Below, in pieces: positions 26,201 to 40,000 of a stretch of 64,000 nucleotides of DNA; position 1 is the stretch's first letter, and each line of letters begins with the position of its first letter. The DNA lies in contig CM029370.1 of NCBI GenBank assembly GCA_017165825.1, positions 23,524,012-23,588,011 on the forward strand, written 5' to 3'. Source of the stretch: Hepsetus odoe. Its lineage: Eukaryota; Chordata; Actinopteri; Characiformes; Hepsetidae. The notes under the pieces are model-generated. The model saw only the letters and a list, made by a program, of their open reading frames with translations. It was not told the DNA's origin and did not search any database. The translations under genes and the position numbers were made by a program.

Positions 26201-29200
26201 AGAATCCAAGAAACAATTAGCCATTAGACATACTTAATCATTTGTCTTCTGATTAATAGTTAAGTCAAGAAGGCCTCAAAAGCCATAGAGTATGAAAGAA
26301 CATTTAAGGACATTTAAATTTGTTAAAAGACACTGTAACTTAATTTCTACCCTTAACGCAGAGCCTCCTCTCCTGCAACGAAGCGCTGGCTCTTTTGAGT
26401 GATATTGTCAATGAAAAACGAAGCAGTGGCCAAGTAGTTGGAGATTAGGCACCATGATTGGAAGGTTGTGGGTTCGAGCCCCAGACTAGCAGGTTGACCT
26501 GAGGTACCGTCCCCATCACTGCTCCCCAGCGCTGAATGTGTGACTCCCTAGCACGACACTGTGTGTTGTGTTGAATCCTGAGAAGCATTTTATTGTGGTT
26601 CATAGTATGCTGAGCTGTGGTGTTCACCATGACAAATAGTTTCCATTGCAGTCTGAAAGCACCTTGGTCTAACCTATTTCATTTGGCACCTTTGCCCCCT
26701 CTCTTATAACAAACAAAAACTCCTGCTTTTTGCAGTTGGATGTGATGGTAAATGGGCAGTGGGTTTACTCTTATGTTTTAAAATGAAACATACAAGTTTG
26801 GGCAGTAGTAGCTTAACTTGGATGAGAATGGTCTACCTCATCCTCCACTTACATGCAGAAAAACATGTTATATTCTCTCCAGCATGAGCCTTTCATCTGT
26901 TGCTTTTCTAAATTAGATTAAAAGGGCAAAACAGCCACAGTATTCTTGGTTTCAATTTCTTTCAGATGGAAACAAGCTATGTTTTTCCTGTGCACCGCTG
27001 CAGGAGCACACAAGTATGAGCGTGTGCGAGGTGCTGTGCAAATATTGCTTTTGGCCAGGCAGTAGTAGCTATTAATGTTTTGCTTGTGCAGCTGCTTTGG
27101 CATTTTGTGCTTGGAGTGAGATATAGAGAGGATCTGGCTTTCCAGAGTCTCCTAACCTTTTCAAAATCATGCCAGCTATGTGGATGATTTTTTTTGCCAT
27201 TATTTCTTACAATATGCAAGTAAACTCATGATGGATTCATCTGCAACTTTCTTGTAGTCTAAGCAGTATAAATGCAGGGAAACTGGCTCGTGGGGATCTG
27301 TTGAGCTGTTTCATCCCCTGCACTCCCAAAGGCTGCTTGGAACTCATCAAGCAGACAGGTCAGAGGTCGTCAGTCAAACCACACACCTCCACTCATCGTC
27401 ATCACACCTGTATGGTTATACCTGTACAACCAGCTGTATGGTTGGTTGTTCATTGGACATTTGACATTTGACTCATTGGACATTTGACATTTACAGCATT
27501 TTTCAGAAACTCTGATCCACAGCAACTTTCAAAAGCGTCGCCTAAATATAGTGAAAGCCTTCCTGGAGCTACTTTGAAATAGCAATGTGAAAAACATTGT
27601 AGATAATCAGCTAATAAACACATTTTAGATGGTTTAGGTTCACATATCACTAAATGACATCAAGTTATGCAACAAAAATAGTTTTTACACAGAGTGACAG
27701 GTAATGTCAAATTGGGTGAGCTCTTCCCTTCAGCAGACAGAAGTTCCTTTTCCTGTGGCCTAACCAACAGCGACAACATAGTGCAGGTGAAAGTGATTAT
27801 GCAATTCTTCCTTTCAATATTTCATAAATGGGTTTGGTTTTGGGTTTGGATGTAGGTTGTAATCACATGGACATGCATGAAACAGATTTTAGTTGCACAC
27901 CTATCACTGGACCTTCTTAAACCTGAGAGATAAGTTTAGACTCTAGTTTAAGAGACATTATTTTGGTTAACAGCTTGGCTGATATTGTATGCAGGTATGT
28001 CAGTGGCTGGTGTGAATGCAGTAGTGATTGGACGCAGTAAGATTGTTGGAGCTCCCATGCATGATCTCCTCTTGTGGAACCATGCCACTGTGACCAGCTG
28101 TCACTCCAAGACTCCAGACCTCGCCACACAAGTGATTTCTCCTTCTCTCTTGTTCATTCTTCTTGCCTTTCTCATGCAACAGCAGTTAATAGTTTTTTTA
28201 AATCCTTTAAAACTACATAAGTGTAATAATTTACACTTATGTAGATCTAAAGCAGTGTTGGTGGCTGTGTGGCAGAAATGAAAAAAGTGTTTTCAAGAAG
28301 GAACTGTAAGTGGTAACTTCCCTGTAACCCTGCTCTAATCTGCTTATTGGTTTGTTAGAGCTGGTTTTGTAAGGCAGGGGTAGTTCAGCATAGTCTTTGA
28401 TACATCCACCATTTACACCAAGTACAATTTTGTTTGTTTCATGACATGTTACTTGGACATGTTACTTTGAAATCTGCATGGGGCAAATTCTGAGGAGTGC
28501 CCCAGAGAAGAACTCATTCTATTCTGATGGTCTCTTCAGGTTGGCAAGGCTGACATCTTGGTTGTGGGTGCTGGCAAAGCAGAAATGGTGAAAGGTGAAT
28601 GGATAAAAGAGGGTGCTGTGGTCATCGACTGTGGTATCAATCCCATTCCAGGTCTTTCTTTTTCCTCAGGGCTACTTCTTGTGCACTAGGTACCTAATGG
28701 AGTCTGTCTGAAACTTCAGCTCATGTTTTTCCTTTCCACAGACAGCAGCAGGCCAGGGGGGATGAGAGTAGTTGGGGACGTACAGTACCTGGAAGCTAAA
28801 GAGCGAGCTGGGTACATTACCCCAGTCCCGGGAGGAGTGGGGCCCATGACTGTTGTGATGCTGATGAAGGTAGGAGACCAAGCAATAGATGACCTGGGCC
28901 TGTTTTCATGAAGTGTGATGAATATGGACCCTAGCCTTTAAATGCATTGAGTTTGATTTCTGCAGTTCTTTTTCTTAAATAACACAAGTTGTGTCAGTTC
29001 AAAACAACATTCCAGCTGGTGGAATATCTCATTATTAACAGTCAAATGTTTCTGTGGCTGTTATTTCTGGAAAATCACAGCAAATCATCAGGATCACTGT
29101 ATCTTAATGTACAAAAGGCCACATAAGGAGTAATTTCCCCCTTCTGCATCACAAAAGAAAACCTGGATCTAGTCATGTTTCTGGTTTAAAATGTCTCAAA

Positions 29201-32200
29201 AAGTCAGAAAAGGTGTTAAAAATATCACTTATATAAATGATTATGTTTCTTACCCCACCTTAATAGTATAAATACCTCTTGTCCTGTCAGAATACAGTGC
29301 AGAGTGCTAAGCAATTTCTGCAGACATACAAGCCTGGGAAGTGGAATATTTCCTACCATAAGCTGAAACCACAGAAACCTCAGCCAAGGTACAGCCACAC
29401 GTAACACGCCTTAACATTCAAAAAGTACCATGGGACTGATGGTAGGATATTTACTTCCATGATTTGTTTAAATATAATAGAATCCATACTTTCCTCAATC
29501 CACACAATATTTTCTAGGCCAATGCAAGTCACATAACCAGAGAACTATAGATCCAACCCAGCGAGTTAGGCTTTGTTTGACTTTGTTTTATCAGAATATC
29601 AGAATTCCAGAATGGTTATTTTAATTTTGGCATTTGTTGGTCCTGATGTAAACCTTGTGAGGAATACAGAGTTGTACTTAACTTGTGATGATTCTATATG
29701 GATGATGCTTGTGCAAAAACAGAGACTGGGCCAATGATGAGCCATCATTGTTTCCATTCCAGGCAAATGTTCCTATAGGTCATTAGCAGTGATTTGGCAA
29801 TTGCTCTTCTTGATTAAACCATTTTAATGACATTTTCGACACCACCACCACTTTCATTACCATCACCATTCACCTGGCCCTGTCCCTTCAGAAAAAATGT
29901 GAGAATGCTGTTCATAGACACTTTAGCATTTTAATACCATTGATAAGCATCTGTCAGGAACATGAACACTGTTGGGCCTAAACACCTTAACAGGATCCTG
30001 GACTTTAGAGACCCTAGTCTGTCATGATTTGTAGCAACACCTGTAGCACCACCACACTGATCACAAAGTCCCCCCAGGTCTGTGTTCTCAGCACTCTTCT
30101 GTTCACACTGATGACCCTGACAAACTGTATATTTAAAGTTGCTTGTGACACAATCTGTGTGGGTCTGTTCATGGGAAAACTTTGAGGCGGGACTATAGAG
30201 TGTAAACAGAGTGTACAAAACAAAACAAGTGGTTTTTGGCTTCAAGAGGGCAAGTCACGGTCACTCTCCACTAAACATCAACAGCCCCAGAGGAGATCTT
30301 CACATTTAGAACATGTTTAAAAATCTGCCTTGTGTATTGCAACTGGTGTGTTTATGTCTTTTCACTCTGAAAGAACGAAATATATGTTGAGCACTGGAGC
30401 ATATAACTGTAATCAGCCAAGGAATCAAATTTAAATACAATGAAAACAAATGTTTTGATTTGTTAGAACATGTGTCTTCAATACACACCACACTGATGTT
30501 CATTTCTAAACTGTGGCCATTTGCTTTGTTGTTCCATCCCTTGCTCATGCCAAAGGAGGCCAATTGGTCAACTTGCAAAAGAAGTGGGTCTTCTCTCAAA
30601 TGAGGTGGAGCCTTTCGGCAGGAGCAGAGTGAAGGTTCAAGCAGATGTCCTAAAACGCTTGGATAACCAGCCTAATGGGAAATATGTGCTGCTGACTGGG
30701 TAATCTGGTTTCAAATTCAGACCTCTGCATAACATCATTAGAACATATTGACCATTAGAGGTTCAACAATAAACACATTAAACACAATAGTTGAACAAAA
30801 AATTAATAAATAATTCTATTAAACTCTGGCTTAAATTAACATTCTGAACTGAGAATGCTTGACGGTTTATCTGAAAAAGCTCTTTCTTTACCTGCTTTTC
30901 TCTAACTTTATCTTTTCCTGTGTGGTCAGAATTACACCTACTCCACTAAGTGAAGGCCAGAGCACCTTCACTCTTGCGCTGGCGAAAGCTTTAGGCGCCC
31001 ACTTGGACATAAATGCTTTTGCCTGCACACAAAAACCCTCACCACGATCCAGTTTTGGTAAGCATGTTATAGTGACCTTTGGATTCAGTATTATCCTGCA
31101 CCAGGACCTGACCTCAGTAAAGCTCTTGTAACTGAAAGCTATCAAATCCTACCAGCAATGCTGCAGCATTCATCTAGTATAAAGGCCAGTCCAGACCAGT
31201 AGAGGCTGTTATTTTATAGGGCTGGAAGGCACACCCCACAACACTATTATATTCATTTTTACTAAATTTTATAAAATGAACCGGTGATGACAAAATTTTT
31301 GGACATTAACATGTAAACGTTCTATACAAGATTTGCTTTACATGCTATGAAATATGTGCATAGGTAGTCGAGTTGGAGGTGGATATTCTGAGCTCATACC
31401 TATGAAGGAGGTAAACTCATCTGTCTCAATATAAAATGAATGAACGATCTCCCACATCTACCTGCCACCCACTGTTCTGTTTTTGTTATTTTATCTATTT
31501 CCACTTCATGTTTTCAGGTCAGTCTTCAGTCTTCTGGAGACACTGAGGCTGTTTCTGCTGCTGCCAGCATAGTGGTGGACATCATCACGGCATACACTCA
31601 CTACCAGGCTAAGTACTCAGAAGAGGTTAGAGGGCTCTTGTTTGTTTTGTGTGAGTATGTGTGCATGTGTACGTATTTGTCCAGCAATTTCATTTTCTTA
31701 CAGGTTTTATTTGACCTCTTGGTGCCTTTCCGAGATGGTCATCGATCCTTCTTGCCTTCCCAGCTCAGAAGGCTTCAGGTAAGATTAAAAATGTATGTAA
31801 AATACAGTCCAAAACGATTGACAGCGAGTGAGAGGACAACTCTATCAGCTTAGTGTAAACTGAATCTTTAGATCCAGGGATGGTATTTTGGAAAAGAAGA
31901 TCAGAATGTCCATTATTCAGGCTTGTATTGTCCTGCACATGGATACATGGATGTCTGGTTGATTTGGATAGGTCAACATCTGTGCTTCTCTATCCTAGCC
32001 CTGGAGGCCCGATCTGCTATGGGCAGATGTTTCATGGTCACAGCAAACCTCATTCAACAAATCAACTAGTTATCAAGGCCTTCCTAGGTTGTAGTAGATG
32101 TGGAAGAGTAGCAAATGTAGAAACATGTGTAAAACAGAGGGGCCTCCAGGACTGAATTTGGGAACCATTGGTGCTTGGTTGGACTTTTGGTGGGAACCAT

Positions 32201-32959
32201 AGTAGCAATAGACAGTTCAATGTAATTAGTTGCCATTTTCCTTTAAAGTGCAGTTGATTATATATATCAGAATTCTTTTCAGAAAGATTGCAGCCCTTGC
32301 CATTTGAAATTTGCTCAAAATTGTGACTTCCGGTTAAAAAACAAAACTCATGAATTATATTAGAATTATTTGCTAAATAACTGCAGCTCTTTCAATTTGA
32401 AAATTGCATTTGCTCAAATTGTGACTTTCAATATAAAAAAAATTCATCTTTCATCACTCATTGCTAACAAACTATGACTTGCTATGTCAGAAAAGTGATG
32501 GGGCTTCATGTTTCTGCAGAAACTAGGCATTGAGAAATCTGATCCCCTAACCCTGAACCAGGAAGAGAAACAACGTTTCGTTCGATTGGACATTAACCAA
32601 GACTCCAGGACTGTATGTATCACTACCAGTGTAGCTGATTGCGCAATATTATTTATTGTTTTTGCCTATTTTTGGCCCTTCTTTCCATATTTACCTATTT
32701 CTCACTATTTTAATACACTCAATTTAATGACTCTCAAAGATGCTTATTGTGGCATAGCTATTCGGGGGGAAAAAAGGAATTCTTATTTTCAAGAGAGTAA
32801 TAAGAGAGTGACTATGTGTGGCAGGACATTGCCTCTATGAAAAATGAGTTCATGGCCATGCTGTCTCTGAGCAACAGTGCAGAGGACCTGAGGATCAGGC
32901 TGGCCAAGATGGTGGTTACTGCCAGCAGATCAGAAGAGCCCATCACCACAGAGGACCTG

Positions 32960-33023
<64 letters not shown>

Positions 33024-34251
33024 CTTATAGCTGTTGTGTGCGTGTGTGTGTGTGAAATACTTAAAGCCTTGCTCAGACTTAGTTTGTGTGGGTGTATGTG
33101 AGCTAATGTCCTGTAATTTTATTACCACAGGGTGTTAGTGATGCTTTAGCTCTGCTGTTGGGTGGTGCCCTGAAGCCTTGTCTGATGCAGACTTTAGAGG
33201 TAAGATACAAAGCTATGAAATAAAATTACATTCACTTCAGTAAATTGTGGCATGGCATATATTTATGTACTCCATTGCTTATATTAATCACACAATATAA
33301 CTCCCAATGTTCAAGCATTTAACGTTTAGCCTTCCCAGAATACTAGGGGCTGTTACTGCAGCAAAGGGGAAACAAAAGACCTGTTGATTTCAGAGAAAAT
33401 GTTGGGTCAGCAAGTTGTTGAATATGAAGTCCTGAAAGGACCAAGAGTTTAACTCCCAGGGCAGGAAATACAGAAAAAAGCTGCAAAAGATGAGTAAAAT
33501 AATATCAGACTATAATCTGAGATTAAATAAATTTGCAAAGGAAAATGGAAAGAAAATGGTATGAATTTTAAGTTTGGGCACTTGTACACTTTTTAATGTC
33601 ATGCACATTCGTTACTCATCAGGGTGGAGTTTCCTATATGCAGTTTTTGCTTTAATGCCATCCTTATTCAGCTTGCACCAACGTCTTGTTAGACATAGCT
33701 TCAGATGCCTTTCATTACAGAATTCAGGTCAGACTGATGGACAGAACAAAGAATTATAAACCACAGATGTAAAATTCAAGTTCTTAGTCTCTGAACTTGG
33801 AACAGCAGTTGAACTGAGTTAAGTAAATAAGTATCCCAAAAAAGCATGAAGCAACTGGCTGGACTTCTACTAAAGACAGGTTTCTATTACAACACAACTT
33901 AACTTTCAGTCTTAAATGGAAATAAACACTTGTGATTTGCATACCTCGCATTATTGCCTTATCACAGGTAAAAACGTGTTTACATGTAGAAAGATATTCT
34001 CCACATGATCACATTACTCTTGGATTATTTGTGAGCATGAGTGGCCTTCAGACACTAGATGTGACCTTTTGAAATCTTTAGTAATTTAAAGATCACATCC
34101 CTTTTAAACACAACGTTTCCTACGTAAAGCAATTTAGTTTTGACAGTCCAGCATCACACAGACTGGAAACTCTGACTGATTTTCATCAATCTTCTTGTGA
34201 ACATCAAGTAGAATATTGTTCATTGAAACTAAAGGCCATCACTTATTTGTT

Positions 34252-34309
<58 letters not shown>

Positions 34310-37049
34310 CCTTTCTCAGGGGACCCCAGTATTTGTTCACACTTGTCTATTTGCTGATAACGCCCATGGCAGTGTGTCCGTTTTGGCAGATAAAATAGCT
34401 CTAAAGCTGGTGGGCCCACAGGGCTTTGTTGGTGAGAAATACGGTCCTCTCAGTTTGGACTCACCAAAAAATTATTTTGTGTACTTTTTTTTTTAATTAT
34501 TTTGTTTATTAATTAAATATAACATTGTAATAAAAGAGTTACTATAACAAAGGAAGCGTTTAGAATGAAACTCTCTGGACTCTTTCACACACCAGTCACA
34601 GAGACGGCTCACGGTGCTGATGCTGGCATGGAGAATTTTTTTAACATCAAGTGTCGCTCTTCAGGCCTCCAGCCAGATGTGGTGGTGCTTGTAGCCACTG
34701 TCCGTGCCCTGAAAATGCATGGGGGTGGGTCCCAGGTGAGTCTCAGTGGCCTGTTCTAGACAGGAATAACTTTAATCACCACCAACAGAGATGTGAAATC
34801 ACACAGTGTCAGTGGAAAATATTTGTTTACATCATTAAAGGCATGATAGTGTGATTAAGCCCCAGACCCTGCACACAGTCCTCCTCCATGTCACTTGTAT
34901 GGTTGTTAATGTGCAGTATTTCTCGTTTCATGGGAAAATCTCCTTGCTCAGTGAATGTGTTTCAGAGATGGAAACGACAGTGTATGTCATTCTTTATTTT
35001 TCTTTCTTGTAGGTCATAGGGTCATATTCAGAGGAGGTAAGCTCCAGTGACACAATACATATAATATACATATAATAACAAAACATATTTATATGTTCAT
35101 ATAAATTCATATAAATTAAATTTACTATTTCTTTTTTAATGTAATGTAATTTTATTTTTCAAAAATGCATATTATTGTTGTTGTTGGGTCCTGTTGTTGG
35201 GTCCTGTTCCTGTGCTAACAAGCTACCATTTAAATACACATAAAGGGGAAAAAAAGCGACTTCAATGAACTAGCACAAACAAACTTAACAAACAAACAAA
35301 CAAAAGCCTGTGAAGGTCAGAAAAGGCCTTTAATTACTAATGACCTTTAATCACAGGTTTACTTTGGATCTGATTGGTTAAATCCAACAAAATGCTTGTG
35401 ATTTAGGATACTGACCACTTGAACATTTTTCTAACTAGGGCACCCAACGTGAAAGAAACCACACATAAATGGTGCTCACTGTGCAAAAACAGCATGCAAG
35501 TCATGTCCCTCCCATTGAAAAGAAAGCATGCTGCTCTGTAAAAAGCACATCCACCATTACCTCCCCTTTAGTCTACCTGTTGATCTAAAGTTTTATCTTA
35601 AGTCGGTTGTTGTTACGGACACTCAGATCTCTACATTTCTCCCTGCTTTGGTACAACTTTGGCTTAAAACTCATGCATGTATCCAGCCTCCGCATCTCCC
35701 ACATTACAGCATTATTTAGCCACAAAAACACAGAAGGCAGTGGAAATGCTCCAAAAAGACAGAAACGAAAGAAATATGAGCATGTTTTTACATTTGCAAT
35801 AAGAAATTGTGTAATGCCAGCATACCTCGGGATGCCTGTCACCAGGTAGTTCAGTGCTGAGAATAAAGTATTCATGTTTGCTCTCTGGAGGGAGAAGGTG
35901 TGACTCAGATGATTGAGCACAGGAGCGAGAGGTGTGAAATGATGGCTTTACTCTGTCCTGTAGAACCTGACGTTGCTGGAGAAAGGTTGTGCTCATCTGA
36001 AGAGGGAAGTGGAGAATGCCAGAGCACATGGTTTGCCAGTGGTGGTGGCTGTCAACAGCTTCAGGTTATGTATCAGACGTGTCCCCTGACATTTTCTGTT
36101 CATCCTCCCGTTTTCTTTTTTATGGGCTATACAGACTTTTAAAGTGTTCTGGATTTTCTAGACAGCTGTCTCTGGGCATTTGTCTTTGGCCACTTATGGT
36201 ATTAAAACATACAAACACATAAGAAGACATAAAACTAACTCAGCAAAGCGCCTGCAGTACTGTGCACGAGTTTTAGACTCCTGAGAACAATAGATTCAAA
36301 AAGTGTTTAATTTGGGCAGAAAGCGTTTATGTTTATAAAGCTAATAAACACAAACAGAAAATGGAAATTTATAAAGTAGCGATTTTATTTATTTCAAAAT
36401 CTTGATTTTTTTCTCTGCAGGGAATCTTAGTAGAATTTGTTCAATACCTGGTTTAGCTAATCAGTGCTTCATAAAGTTAAATCAAGTGCTGTTAATGGAA
36501 GTGCGCAATGTGATGGTTCAGTGCATCGAGGGAAAATCTGGAACCAAGACTCTGTTCTTAAAACCATCTCATAAAATAACTCGTTAAAAAAAAAGACATC
36601 TTAATGACTCGTTACTGAATTTACCTTTCTCTGAATTTATTCTGATGATCTGATCAAATAAACTTGTGCACAGTGCTGTACATCCCCCTGATAACTTAAA
36701 ACATTCACAATGTCCACAATGAGACAAACAGCCAGTGAGAGGTAACGAGCATTCACGTTTCATATTTGAAAAAACTTCCAGTGCAAGTGTTCATGTCAAA
36801 TTTACACACAAATCCATCTGCTCAAAACATAAATGAACTAGTGATGTTTAAAAAACGAATCAAGAATACAAACACATATACTTCCTACATTTATTGTGCT
36901 TACACATGTTTCTTTGCCCCTAAACAATTCTGACCCAGACTATCCAGTTGTATCCAGTCTCAGCTGAACTCAGAATCTTGCACCAATGTCTGCAAATATC
37001 TCTTATACACGCTATAAAATCATCACTCTTCTCACAACATAGGCAGTCA

Positions 37050-37097
<48 letters not shown>

Positions 37098-40000
37098 ACT
37101 GTCCATATATATTTAAGTGGTGAATTCAGACATGGTAGGATGCTTTGGTGACATTTTATTTCTGATCTCTTTGGCCATAGTTCTGACACTAAGGCTGAGT
37201 TGGAGCTGGTGTGCAGCCAAGCAAGACAGGCTGGGGTATTTGATGCAGTGATGTGCACTAACTGGTCAGATGGGGGTGCTGGAGCACTGGCCCTGGCACA
37301 CGCTATTCAGAGAGCAGCAGAGCTCCCCAGCTCTTTCCATTACCCAGACGACCTACAGGTAAAAGTGTGGTGGTGAAGTTTTCGCTTACAAGAGCAATCC
37401 ACCGCAACAGAGCCCAACTAAAGCACGACTGAAATAAGGATCTAATTACCTTGTAAAAATCATAGCCAGTTCCAGGTCCAGGTGTACTTCTGGAGCTAAT
37501 TTTTGACTTCCTGGACTGAAAGCTTCACCTTTGTTTTCCACAGAAATGTCTAATCTGAGCTTAGTCACCCAAAGCCTTGTTAATGTTAGTACCTGATGCT
37601 CACTCCAACATATAATAGTAGTTTGCAATAAGGTCCTTTTGGGAAGCTTGTCCTGGATTTTTTTCTAGGATACAAAGAATTTAGTTAATGGTAGGAAGGC
37701 TTTTAAAATGATTGCTAATATTTCTCAGACAGATGTTTGAACAGACCTGTCTGGTGTCCCAAAGAGACTTAATTAGCACCTCTTAGTGTTTCATTATCAG
37801 GCTCTATTTACATCAGATGCATAATTCTCATAGACGGGGACACAGTTCCCTGTACATAAGTCACATAAAAGCAGTGCTAAATTTTAGCTGAATCGAACTG
37901 AGATGAATATGATCTTGTAGCTGCCTGTCATGAAGAAGATTCAGAAGGTGGCTCAGAAGATGTACGGTGCAAAGGATGTAGAACTATCACCAAGAGCCAA
38001 AGGAAAGCTGGCATTTTATGTGAAAAAGGTGAGTCTACACCAAAAGACACTTTAGACAGCCACCAACAGACAGTTAGACTTTACTGGCCAAGTGTATTTG
38101 AACATAGAAGGGATCTGACTTTGCTCAATTTTGGTGGTAAAATTGTTTTATTTCATTCATAAGCCTACATGATATACACATAAAGCTCTCCTAACAACCT
38201 GCATAAACATTTATAATGGCATAAACCAGCAAGCATCAGATTGTTGGTGAATGGATACCCAAAATGGATTGAAACGCCCTTTATGATAAACTGTTGCTAG
38301 TCGCAATAAGATTTCATGAATGTTTATGCAGATTTATGCCGGATGTCATGAAGCTTTCAGTGAAGTGTTCCCCGCATTATTCCATAATTATACACTTTAC
38401 ACACTGTTGGAACAAACACTGCACCGTTTGTGTTCACCAATGCTGTGACTGTGGTGGTACTTTCAAGGGTATGACTTGAGTACCTTAAGTCAGGGAATAT
38501 AATCACATGCCGTTCTGTTTCATAAATTGCATTGACTACACCCTGTGCTATTTAATTATTCAGCCCCATTGGGGGATAGCCTGTAGTGTACCTTCATAAC
38601 TAACTTTAAATACACCGTCCTAAAGGACCATGGCGTAAATTTACACTGGACAGTGTAGACACCCATACCTAGATCTGCACACTCTCACACACTGGCAAAC
38701 ATCAATACCTGCAGATACACACTTTCCTGAAAAACAAATAATTCAAAGCATGAAAACAGTAGACCAGTAGGAGGGGGTGTATAAAAATACAATAAAATGA
38801 AACTGAAGATTCATTTAATAAAATAATTTTATTTCAATAAAATCACGTAATTTCATTTTTTTCACTGAAGTTAATTTAATAGTGTGCACCCTATATTACA
38901 TTCCATGCTATAAAGATTCATTAAATAGCATGTAATGTAGCAGTTATGGCTGAGAGAAACAAAATTATGTGTGTAAAGAGAGACGGACTGCAGTAAAAAC
39001 AGCTTTCTTATGGTTCTGGCCAAACACCAAGCTTGGAATCAGGAAAGATGGTAAAAGGTGAAAGTTATAATTGATTTAACTCACTTCTAGATTGTTTCAT
39101 TTCATTTTTATTTTTCTTTTCCTAAAGGGCTTTGGGAATTTCCCTGTTTGCATAGCCAAGACCCACTTATCCTCGAATAATGATCTAGAGGAGAAGGAAA
39201 TGCAGACAGAATTGATTTTACAAATTACAGACATCCAGGCATTTGTGGGAGCCGGCTTTCTCTCCGTTCTGGCCGTGATGGTGAGCTGTCACTTTGTTTG
39301 TTCTCTTTTCATCAGTAAACCTCAGTTTTACACTGGACATTGTAGACACACACACCCAGTTCTACACACACAGATGGGACCATAATCTCAGAGAGAGTGT
39401 GTGCCAATTTGTAGTTACCGTGATTGTAAGGCATTTAGAAACTTAAGCTTGAGTTTATGTAGTCCATCTAGTTCAGTTTTAGAGAAATAAAGTACTTAAA
39501 TGATGCTACTAATGGGACTTCTATCGCGGACCCGAGCACTGTCATTTATCACAGACATTAATTCATGTGTTGCTTATGTCTGGTGCTTTGAATCACTGAG
39601 ATAATTATAAAGAAAAAAGACTAATAACTGTTCCTTAATTTAGCTTAGGCACTGCAGCCAGAGGGCAGGAGTGAGGGTCAGTTCCCATCAGCCCCTTTAG
39701 CCAGTCTGTCAGTGGGATGAGTCAACAGTGTTGATGAAACTGAGAGAACGTGGCTCAGATTGGTCACGTATGTAGTGGATATTTTTATCCGGATGCGTTG
39801 CTAGGTTGCAAGTCTGCGCAGAGCATGAGCTCCTCGACACCTCAGCTCCTATTGGTCCAAGTGACCTCAGCACATTTCAGTTTTATTGATCATGCTTTCT
39901 CATTTGTTCTTTATCTAAACATTAGCATTTCCAAGTGTTTTGAACAGGTGAGCCCGTACGTCAGCCGTTCATCTGGTCTAATATGTGGAACGTGACAGAT

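Larger units (their letters stand above)
23227..29388 (+). other. mthfd1: Dehydrogenase/cyclohydrolase domain exons (1-10), catalytic residues intact
   Basis: Visible catalytic and binding residues: the Tyr72-x3-Lys76 pair (YIRMK), Gln120 in VQLPLD, Asp145 in PEKDVDG, the dinucleotide-binding GRSKIVGAP segment, and VPGGVGPMT near the domain end. Human MTHFD1 has these at Tyr52, Lys56, Gln100 and Asp125. By family knowledge these support NADP-dependent 5,10-methylene-THF dehydrogenase and 5,10-methenyl-THF cyclohydrolase activity. Nothing here suggests loss of function. Confidence 0.88.
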
